In this document: piece by piece, positions 57,457 to 64,000 of the stretch
How the letters are laid out: each line of letters begins with the position of its first letter
How positions within the stretch are numbered: the stretch's first letter is position 1
Assembly: GCF_002835665.1 (NCBI RefSeq)
Contig: NZ_PIZV01000051.1
Coordinates: forward strand, 1-64,000
Source of the DNA: Chryseobacterium sp. PMSZPI
GTDB taxonomy: Bacteria; Bacteroidota; Bacteroidia; Flavobacteriales; Weeksellaceae
Reading direction: 5' to 3'
Length of the DNA: 64,000 bases
Notes under the pieces: model-generated
Database searches by the model: none
The model's input: the letters and a program-made list of their open reading frames with translations, nothing else
Told to the model about the DNA's origin: nothing
Translations under genes and position numbers: made by a program

Positions 57457-59388
57457 ATGCTTTCGGTTCAAAGTTTAGGATTACACCATTCGGGAAATTA
57501 TTTATTTCAAAACGTAAATTTCACCATTAAAAAGGATGATAAAGTAGGTCTGGTAGGAAAAAATGGAGCAGGAAAATCCACGTTGTTGAAAATGCTGTCC
57601 GGAGAAATTAATTTCTACGAAGGAGAAGTCGTTACTGAAGGAAGTGTTACCATTGGTTTTCTGAAACAAGATCTTGATTTTGTAAAAGGAAGAACGGTTT
57701 GGGATGAAACGATGCAGGCTTTTGAGCAAATCAATGCCTGGAAAAATGAGCTCGAAGAAGTCAATCACCAAATGGCAACGAGAACCGACTACGAAAGCGA
57801 TTCTTATATTGATTTAATTAATAAGATGACCGAATTGAACGATCTTTTAATGAACCATGACGCTTACAATCTTGAAGGTGACATGGAAAAAGTATTGTTT
57901 GGTTTAGGGTTTAAAGCTGATGATTTCCAAAAAATCACCGATGAATTTTCAGGAGGATGGAGAATGAGAATCGAATTGGCAAAATTGCTTCTTCAAAAGA
58001 ATGATATCATGCTTCTCGATGAGCCTACCAACCACTTGGATATGGAGTCCATTATCTGGCTGGAAAACTTCCTTAAAGATTATCCCGGAGCAATTGTTCT
58101 GGTAAGTCACGATAAACAGTTCATGACAGCTGTTTGTAATAGAACTTTTGATATCAACAATAAAAAAGTTGACGATTATAAAGCCAATTATACCAAATAT
58201 CTGGTGATGAGAGAAGATCGCCGTGAAAAACTGATTCAGGCTAAAAAGAATCAGGATGCGGAGATCAAACAAATGGAAGATAATATCAATAAGTTCCGAG
58301 CAAGTGCTACAAAAGCTTCTTTTGCCCAGTCACTTATTAAAAAATTAGATAAAATTGAACGTATTGAAGTGGATAACGAAGACGTTTCAAAATTCAATAT
58401 CCGTTTCGTACAATCTATGGTTCCCGGAAAAGTTATTTTCGAAGCGGAAAACCTTGGAAAAGCTTATGGCCAGAAACAAATCTTTGATGATGTCGACTTT
58501 ATCGTTCAGAGAGGAGACAGGATTGCACTTTTAGGACAAAACGGACAAGGGAAAACAACTTTGGCTAAAATTTTAGCCGGAGATATTAAAGATTATTCCG
58601 GTACATGGAATCTTGGACATAACGTTAATATCGGATATTTCGCTCAAAATCAGGAAGAGGTTTTAACGCCTAATAAAACGGTTCTAGAAGAGGCTGAAGA
58701 TGCGGCAACAGAAGAAACCAGACCCAGAGTAAGAGACTTATTAGGATCTTTCTTATTCCAGGGAGAGGCTGTAACGAAAAAAACAAAAGTGCTTTCCGGA
58801 GGAGAAAGAAACCGTCTGGCACTTTGTAAATTATTGCTTCGTCCTTTCAATACATTGATCATGGACGAACCTACCAACCACTTGGATATTCAGTCTAAGG
58901 AGATTATTAAGCTGGCATTACAGAATTTTGAAGGTACATTAATTGTCATTTCTCACGACAGAGAATTCCTTCAGGGACTTTGTGATAAAATCTACGAATT
59001 CCGTGATGGAAAAATGAAAGAATTCTTAGGTGATATTAATGAATATCTTGAGTATAGACAAAAAGAAACAATCAGAGAGATTTCTGCGGAAAAAGCTAAG
59101 CTTCACCATGAAGAAGTGAAACCAGAGCCTAAGAAAGTAGAAGAAAAACCGATTGTTAGTAGCAATCAGTCCTCCAATATTGTTAGCAAAGAGCAGAAAA
59201 ACATTCAGAATAAAATTAAAAAAGTAGAAGAAAAAATTTCCGAGCTTGAAACGAAGATAGAAGAAATGGAAGCTTCTTTTGCCAAAGAGAATCCTTCTGA
59301 CGAAACTTTAGAGCAATACAACAAAGCAAAAGAAGAGTTGGATAATGCTTTACAGGAGTGGGAGTATTTGGGGACTCAATTAGATTAA
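57457..59388 (+). CDS. ABC-F family ATP-binding protein (Uup/EttA-like)
   Basis: 643 residues with two ABC ATPase domains (Walker A GKNGAGKST and GQNGQGKTT; signatures FSGGWRMRIELA and LSGGERNRLALC; Walker B LLDEPTNHLD and IMDEPTNHLD) and the ABC-F linker between them. The C-terminal 90 residues are a coiled coil (KIKKVEEKISELETKIEEM) as in Uup. ABC-F proteins act on the ribosome as translation factors, not as transporters. Whether this one gives antibiotic resistance cannot be told. It ends at a terminator. Confidence 0.95.
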   Translation: MLSVQSLGLHHSGNYLFQNVNFTIKKDDKVGLVGKNGAGKSTLLKMLSGEINFYEGEVVTEGSVTIGFLKQDLDFVKGRTVWDETMQAFEQINAWKNELEEVNHQMATRTDYESDSYIDLINKMTELNDLLMNHDAYNLEGDMEKVLFGLGFKADDFQKITDEFSGGWRMRIELAKLLLQKNDIMLLDEPTNHLDMESIIWLENFLKDYPGAIVLVSHDKQFMTAVCNRTFDINNKKVDDYKANYTKYLVMREDRREKLIQAKKNQDAEIKQMEDNINKFRASATKASFAQSLIKKLDKIERIEVDNEDVSKFNIRFVQSMVPGKVIFEAENLGKAYGQKQIFDDVDFIVQRGDRIALLGQNGQGKTTLAKILAGDIKDYSGTWNLGHNVNIGYFAQNQEEVLTPNKTVLEEAEDAATEETRPRVRDLLGSFLFQGEAVTKKTKVLSGGERNRLALCKLLLRPFNTLIMDEPTNHLDIQSKEIIKLALQNFEGTLIVISHDREFLQGLCDKIYEFRDGKMKEFLGDINEYLEYRQKETIREISAEKAKLHHEEVKPEPKKVEEKPIVSSNQSSNIVSKEQKNIQNKIKKVEEKISELETKIEEMEASFAKENPSDETLEQYNKAKEELDNALQEWEYLGTQLD

Positions 59389-59412
59389 TTTTGAAAATAT
59401 AATATTAAAAGT

Positions 59413-59445
59413 TCGGAACTCGAGATACGGGTTCCGATTTTTTTA
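59413..59445 (+). terminator. Terminator after the ABC-F gene
   Basis: TCGGAAC and GTTCCGA stem with an 11-nt loop, followed by TTTTTTTAT. The remaining 290 bases to the next gene show nothing recognisable. Confidence 0.8.
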
Positions 59446-59734
59446 TCTGAAGTTTGAATGGGTGTAAAGCTGGTGCGATAATCAATGACTGCCCATTATA
59501 TCTCAACGCAGAGTTTCAAAGACATTTTAAATGGAAATATTCAGTATAATTTTCATTTATCCTTTGCGTTTTTTATTTACGTAATAAGACAAATTAATTC
59601 AATATTATACGAAATGTTTTCAAATATAAATTTGGTTTTACGCATTAAATAAGCCACTTAACATAATAAAAAATATCTCTTTGATATGAATTAATAGTAT
59701 ATATTTAAGACTTAATCTTAAATTTTACACAATT

Positions 59735-59905
59735 ATGAAAAAACTAAAAAAATTAACTCGTGAAGATCTTAAAACTGTAAAAGGTGGCGAAAAACAAGTT
59801 TGGATTGCAGAATTTTGTGGTCAGACTGCTACGACAACTCAAGATTGGACACCACAACAAGCAAATCAGTGGCTTGCTGACCTTGAAAAAAACTACTGTA
59901 ATTAA
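59735..59905 (+). CDS. Bacteriocin-like peptide with double-glycine leader
   Basis: A 56-residue peptide. The first 18 residues MKKLKKLTREDLKTVKGG form a class II bacteriocin/ComC-type leader ending in Gly-Gly, where a peptidase-containing transporter would cut. The 38-residue mature part (EKQVWIAEFCGQ to LEKNYCN) holds two cysteines, at 28 and 55, which may form a disulfide. Such peptides are frequent in Chryseobacterium as bacteriocin-like or signalling peptides. No peptidase/ABC exporter is nearby. The next gene, 78 bp downstream on the same strand, encodes a GLPGLI protein. Confidence 0.8.
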   Translation: MKKLKKLTREDLKTVKGGEKQVWIAEFCGQTATTTQDWTPQQANQWLADLEKNYCN

Positions 59906-59983
59906 TATTTGTTCATATTAATTATTTGCACTTATACCTAATAAAGTTATAAGTGCATTTTTTTTACAATCAAAAATAATTCT

Positions 59984-60835
59984 ATGTACTATTATAAAAA
60001 ATTATTTCAATTATTAGCTTTATTTTTTAGTGTCTTATTTTTTTCTCAATTACAAAAAAAAGATACTCTTCGTGGTGAGTTTACCTATTTATTAAAAGCT
60101 AAATTGAGTACATTAACTCCTGATTATAAACATGAAGAATTTTTTTCATTACAGATAGGTGATAAACGTGCTTTTTTTGCAAGTACACAATCAATTAAGA
60201 GAGATTCTACATTTCAAACAACCCAACATAAGAAATTGGATAATGGTGGGATTCTTTTAAGTACAAAAGGGATGAATATACCAAAAACTAAATTCTATTA
60301 TACAATTATACAATCAAATGAAAACATACAGTATTTTGATTCTGTTTCAATGTCATTACTTATGTATAAAGAACCAGTAATAAAAAATTGGAAACTTATA
60401 GACGAAACAAAAATAATCAATACAATTACTTGTAAGAAAGCAGAGGTTAATTTTAAAGGTCGAAATTGGGTCGCGTGGTATTCTCCCGAAATTCCTTTAC
60501 CCTATGGTCCATATAAATTTAGTGGATTGCCTGGATTAATCATTAAAATAACGGATGACAAAGGAGATTATGATTTTGAACTGATAAAATCCGTATCAAA
60601 TTCTGTATTGAAAGGCAGATTAATTACCATTAAAAAAAGTAGATATACAGAAGCCATAGAAACTACTCGACCAAAATTCGAACAAGCGTTAAAAGATGCT
60701 AATGCAAATTTAATTGGTGTACTTCAAAGCTCTGAAACCACTATTATACAAGGTCAAGAAATAATTAGGCAACGACAAAAAGAAAGAGAAGAAAATAAAA
60801 AATACGAAAACCCAATAGAATTAGAAAAAGATTAG
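59984..60835 (+). CDS. GLPGLI family secreted protein
   Basis: 283 residues. A signal peptide (to about residue 21) precedes a beta-rich domain with the defining GLPGLI motif at 181-186 (PYKFSGLPGLIIKITD). Upstream of it, GRNWVAWYSPEIPLPYGP is typical of the family. GLPGLI proteins are envelope proteins of Bacteroidota with unknown function, often near TonB receptors. It follows the double-glycine peptide gene and may share its transcript. Confidence 0.88.
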   Translation: MYYYKKLFQLLALFFSVLFFSQLQKKDTLRGEFTYLLKAKLSTLTPDYKHEEFFSLQIGDKRAFFASTQSIKRDSTFQTTQHKKLDNGGILLSTKGMNIPKTKFYYTIIQSNENIQYFDSVSMSLLMYKEPVIKNWKLIDETKIINTITCKKAEVNFKGRNWVAWYSPEIPLPYGPYKFSGLPGLIIKITDDKGDYDFELIKSVSNSVLKGRLITIKKSRYTEAIETTRPKFEQALKDANANLIGVLQSSETTIIQGQEIIRQRQKEREENKKYENPIELEKD

Positions 60836-60953
60836 TAAATAGCTAATCTTTATTTCATTTTTTATTAATATTATTTATCTTCTTGAAAATCAATGTAATT
60901 AAATAATATTAACACACTCATCAAAATTAACACAAAGTATTAAATTATTTTCC

Positions 60954-60961
60954 TAATTTTG
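60954..60961 (+). promoter_or_regulatory. -7 element 4 bases before the 60966 gene
   Basis: TAATTTTG fits TAnnTTTG and ends at 60961; the ATG is at 60966. The transcript would be leaderless or nearly so. Confidence 0.55.
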
Positions 60962-60965
60962 AAAC

Positions 60966-61322
60966 ATGATTTTTAAAGAAAGCAGAAACCTAAAGAGTTT
61001 TATCTCCAAGCTATTGTTTGGAGTGTACTTCCTCGCTCTGCTTTCTCAAAGCTTTCACCATCATGATTCTGTAGATTATTTTAAGGCTTTTAATCTTAAA
61101 AAGTCAGAGAATACATTGACGAAAGCTGCTACTAAAGAGAAAGCTGGCGACTGTCTGGCCTGTCATTTTTTGGCTACCGGACATACATTAGCTCCTGAAG
61201 AGTTCAGTTTTTCTTTCGAGCATTATACGCATGAGGTAAAACAGATCATCACCCTCCAGGAGAAAATCTGGTCACAGACCAAATTTACTTTCCAACTTCG
61301 GGGCCCACCCACTATTTCTTAA
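60966..61322 (+). CDS. Small Cys/His-rich membrane-anchored protein
   Basis: 118 residues: one hydrophobic helix (about 12-29), then FHHHDSVDYF and a later DCLACHFLATGH, a cluster that could bind a metal such as copper or zinc. The CXXCH occurs once and with no cytochrome context. No family is confidently recognised; it resembles small DUF2946-type proteins that precede metal-related TonB receptors. It lies 220 bp before the TonB receptor, same strand, so a role in the same metal uptake is plausible. Confidence 0.65.
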   Translation: MIFKESRNLKSFISKLLFGVYFLALLSQSFHHHDSVDYFKAFNLKKSENTLTKAATKEKAGDCLACHFLATGHTLAPEEFSFSFEHYTHEVKQIITLQEKIWSQTKFTFQLRGPPTIS

Positions 61323-61340
61323 TCAATAGATTCTTATTGG

Positions 61341-61393
61341 GTTTAAAGTTTTGTGCTTTAAAGTTCAATGTTTAATGTTTAAAATTTAAAGTT
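61341..61393. repeat. Heptamer tract (TTTAAAG/TTTAATG)
   Basis: Units include TTTAAAG, TTCAATG, TTTAATG, TTTAAAA, TTTAAAG. It lies between the small Cys/His gene and the TonB receptor. Confidence 0.65.
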
Positions 61394-61544
61394 ATTTGAA
61401 ATGATCCTAGGATATATTTCTAACCTTCTGTCATTGATACATTATACATTTTATTGCGCACATCCATTATACAATTATTAAACCCACTCAACAAATTTTA
61501 ACGAAAATGTATCTGAAAATGATACGCAATCAATCTTTATTACA

Positions 61545-63929
61545 ATGAAATTGATATATTGCCTATTGCTGATCTTTTGTGGATCAGTAACTATAAGCGC
61601 ACAAAAAACGTATACTGTACAAGGATTCGTTCAGGATTTTCATGATAAAACGATGCTGGAAAATGCAACGGTGAAAATTGGTGGATTTACAGTAAAAACC
61701 AATAAAAAAGGACAGTTTTCCTTTGATAAAGTCCCTGCCGGGAAGTATACACTCATTGCCAAACATCCTGATTGCAATGATTATACTGAAAATATAGGAG
61801 TTGATCAGGATATGCATATAACGATTACCCTTGAACATCATATAAAGGATATCGAAACGGTGACCATCCATGGAAATCACAAAAATAATGGTTCACTCAT
61901 TATCAAAACCCTTAGTAAATCTGAAATAGAGAAAAATTCTACAGATAACCTTGGAAATTTATTATCTAAAATTTCAGGAGTAACTGCCTTGAAAACCGGA
62001 AATAATATTTCAAAGCCCGTTATTCATGGTCTTTACGGAAGTCGCATCAGTATTATGAATAATGGAGTGCGTCTCGCAGAACAAGAATGGGGGGTAGAAC
62101 ACGCTCCTAATGTTGATATTAATAATTTTCAGCATATCGATGTGATTAAAGGAGCATCTGCATTGAAATACGGAAGTGACGCCATTGGAGGTGTCGTGAT
62201 TATGGAGCCTGAAATTTTCCCTAAAAAAGATACGATCAAAGGTTCAGTCAATCTTTCGGGAATCTCTAACGGAAAAGGGCTTGGGCTTGATGTGGATGTG
62301 GCCAAAGTATGGAAAAACGGATGGGCCGTAAAATCGGGAGGAGGTATTAAAAAATTAGGAGATCAACATGCTCCTGATTACAATTTAATGAATACCGGAA
62401 TGGATTTTTCATCCTTCAATTTCACAGTTCAGAATAATAGTTATGAAAAAGGAATCTCTTTTGACTACTATCTGACACGTCAGAATATTGGAATTTACAG
62501 AGGTTCTCATGTGGGTAATAATGAAGATTTTTATAACGCGATGACCCGAAATATTCCGGCTTATACAGGATCGTTTAGCTATAATATTGATAACCCGAGA
62601 CAGGTTATTGATCATCATATTGCCAAAATATCAGCATTCAAAAGATTTGAAAATATTGGAAAAATATCAGCAACTTATAGTTACCAATATAATCATAGAC
62701 AGGAATATGATATCAGAAGAGGTGATTTAAATAATATTCCTTCTTTAGATCTTGCATTAATGACGCATCAGTTTAATATCAATGACTTACTGGAAAGAGG
62801 GAAATGGTCGCTGGAAACCGGGATAGATGCAGGATTCCAGAATAATTATTCAGATCCGGCAACTAAAGCGAGACGTTTGATCCCTAATTATGATAAATAT
62901 TCAGCAGGAATCTACTCCGTTTTTAAATATAAAATTTCACACGATTTTAATGCGGAAGCAGGAGCAAGATATGATTTCACCCGATATGATGTGACAAAAT
63001 GGTATGATAAAAGTGATTGGGATAGATTGTATGCGGATATTTATCCTCAATTTTACACAAGAACCAATCAAAACAGGGTTTTAACAAGACCCAAGTTGAA
63101 TTATAACAATCTATCTTTCAATGTCGGGCTGGAATATCGTCCTGATGCCAACTTTGATTTGAAGTTTAATTATGCAAAAGTAGGAAGAACACCTAATATT
63201 GCGGAATTATTCTCAGATGGTCTGCATCATTCTGCTGCAGTAATTGAAATTGGGAATATGGGGCTTAAAAATGAAGAAGGACACCAGTTTAATATAACTG
63301 CAGATACAAAGTTTAATGTTCTTAAAGGATTAAATCTCTCTGTGAATCCCTATTTCTTTATTACCAAGAATTTTATTAATGAAATTCCGACAGGAGTACA
63401 GAATACCATCAGAGGAGTGTTCCCGGTTTGGGAGTATCAGCAGATTGATGCAAAAATGTATGGGATAGATCTGGATGTTAATTGGAAATTGACAGATAAC
63501 TTAACCTATGTAGGAAAAGGAAGCTATGTATATGGCCAGGATGATACCCATAATGAACCATTAATTTTAATGATGCCTCCAAACTTTTCCAATGCACTGC
63601 AATTCAGTAAAGAAAACTGGAGCAATTTCTATTTTTCTCTTGAAAATCAAACCTTTTTAAAACAAACAAGGTTCCCAATTCATAATGCTGAAATTTCTAT
63701 TTATGAAAATGGAGAAGAAGTGGTAAAAACAGTCGATTTCAGTACACCACCGACCGGATATTCACTTTGGAATATCCGAACAGGGATCAACATCAGTAAA
63801 AATCTTTCTGCCGGGCTTATTGTAAATAATCTTTTTAATGTTTCATACAGAGATTATATGAACCGTATGAGGTTCTTTGCAGATGAAGCCGGAAGAAACT
63901 TTATCTTAAATTTTAGATATAAATTCTAA
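61545..63929 (+). CDS. TonB-dependent outer membrane receptor
   Basis: 794 residues. A signal peptide (to about 19, ISAQ) is followed by a carboxypeptidase-like beta-sandwich domain (about 22-95), a plug domain (GLYGSRISIMNNGVRLAEQEWGVEH and IDVIKGASALKYGSDAIGGVV) and a C-terminal beta-barrel ending in FILNFRYKF. It imports a ligand across the outer membrane with TonB energy. The Cys/His protein upstream and the EQEWGVEH plug segment suggest a metal or metal-chelate ligand; this is inference. Confidence 0.94.
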   Translation: MKLIYCLLLIFCGSVTISAQKTYTVQGFVQDFHDKTMLENATVKIGGFTVKTNKKGQFSFDKVPAGKYTLIAKHPDCNDYTENIGVDQDMHITITLEHHIKDIETVTIHGNHKNNGSLIIKTLSKSEIEKNSTDNLGNLLSKISGVTALKTGNNISKPVIHGLYGSRISIMNNGVRLAEQEWGVEHAPNVDINNFQHIDVIKGASALKYGSDAIGGVVIMEPEIFPKKDTIKGSVNLSGISNGKGLGLDVDVAKVWKNGWAVKSGGGIKKLGDQHAPDYNLMNTGMDFSSFNFTVQNNSYEKGISFDYYLTRQNIGIYRGSHVGNNEDFYNAMTRNIPAYTGSFSYNIDNPRQVIDHHIAKISAFKRFENIGKISATYSYQYNHRQEYDIRRGDLNNIPSLDLALMTHQFNINDLLERGKWSLETGIDAGFQNNYSDPATKARRLIPNYDKYSAGIYSVFKYKISHDFNAEAGARYDFTRYDVTKWYDKSDWDRLYADIYPQFYTRTNQNRVLTRPKLNYNNLSFNVGLEYRPDANFDLKFNYAKVGRTPNIAELFSDGLHHSAAVIEIGNMGLKNEEGHQFNITADTKFNVLKGLNLSVNPYFFITKNFINEIPTGVQNTIRGVFPVWEYQQIDAKMYGIDLDVNWKLTDNLTYVGKGSYVYGQDDTHNEPLILMMPPNFSNALQFSKENWSNFYFSLENQTFLKQTRFPIHNAEISIYENGEEVVKTVDFSTPPTGYSLWNIRTGINISKNLSAGLIVNNLFNVSYRDYMNRMRFFADEAGRNFILNFRYKF

Positions 63930-63936
63930 AAATGAA

Positions 63937-64000
63937 GAGGCTGTTTAAATTTTTAAGAATTTTATTTTAATAATTAATTTTCCATTTTTTATTACAAATA
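63937..64000. mobile_element. MITE-like element, third copy, inverted, cut by window end
   Basis: GAGGCTGTTTAAATTTTTAA and the following 44 bases are the inverted right end of the 14811 element (14974-15035). It begins 8 bases after the TonB receptor stop. Confidence 0.7.

Noticed and set aside
61155..61169. CXXCH in the 60966 protein as a c-type haem site
   Set aside because: The motif lies in a short Cys/His-rich protein without a cytochrome fold; metal binding is at least as likely.

Overview
This 64 kb window is chromosomal DNA from a member of Bacteroidota, most likely Flavobacteriia/Weeksellaceae and close to Chryseobacterium. The evidence is low GC, TAnnTTTG-type -7 promoter elements in front of many genes, a T9SS type A sorting domain, GLPGLI and DUF4290 proteins, SusC/CirA-style TonB receptors with a carboxypeptidase-like N-domain, a double-glycine bacteriocin-like peptide of the kind seen in Chryseobacterium, and large Bacteroidota-style RHS (DUF6443) genes. 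No rRNA, phage, transposase or CRISPR was seen; one tRNA (Gln, TTG) is present.

Layout. 0-9 kb: start of a lipoprotein gene, a magnesium operon (MgtC-like then MgtA) and a Fic protein, an EamA exporter, an OmpR-type two-component system and a YiiX-like lipoprotein. Two promoters here (mgtC-mgtA and the lipoprotein) share a phased array of four 11-bp TTAGA repeats at the same distance from the -7 box. 9-15 kb: a NIL-domain protein behind a palindromic operator, murA with DUF4290, an alpha-amylase cut by an in-frame TAG, a DCC protein and a haem-binding protein. 15-19 kb: katG, followed by a 1.4 kb insert of two unknown membrane proteins ending in a second copy of the katG 3' end. 19-30.6 kb: a secreted-protein/RHS polymorphic toxin locus (T9SS protein, two giant RHS-like proteins) with a tail of candidate immunity genes, some duplicated and decayed. 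30.6-39.3 kb: tRNA-Gln, der, a GNAT enzyme, a Pls/PosA-type NRPS-like protein, upp, a hydrolase and ComF. 40-44.6 kb: an ScfR/RamB-like regulator divergent from the glyoxylate-shunt pair aceB-aceA. 44.8-52 kb: a terpene synthase, a thioesterase, a beta-lactamase-fold serine hydrolase with a CBM48-like tail, QueD, LpxH, a LuxE-like protein, a predicted nuclease-fold protein and AqpZ. 52-57 kb: a DUF5715 peptidase, two unknown genes with a NarL-type two-component pair, and a DUF2235 protein that lacks its serine nucleophile. 57-64 kb: an ABC-F protein, a double-glycine leader peptide, a GLPGLI protein, a small Cys/His protein and a TonB-dependent receptor.

Functional threads. There are housekeeping genes (murA, der, upp, lpxH, queD), metal/ion handling (MgtA/MgtC, TonB receptor), two-carbon metabolism with a local regulator, and inter-bacterial conflict genes (RHS toxin and immunity array, DUF2235, bacteriocin-like peptide, Fic). 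Between genes lie several kinds of non-coding repeat: a 225-bp MITE-like element (two copies plus a third running off the window end), heptamer tracts, REP-like hairpins and an octamer tract. Functions come from motif reading alone; no database search was run.
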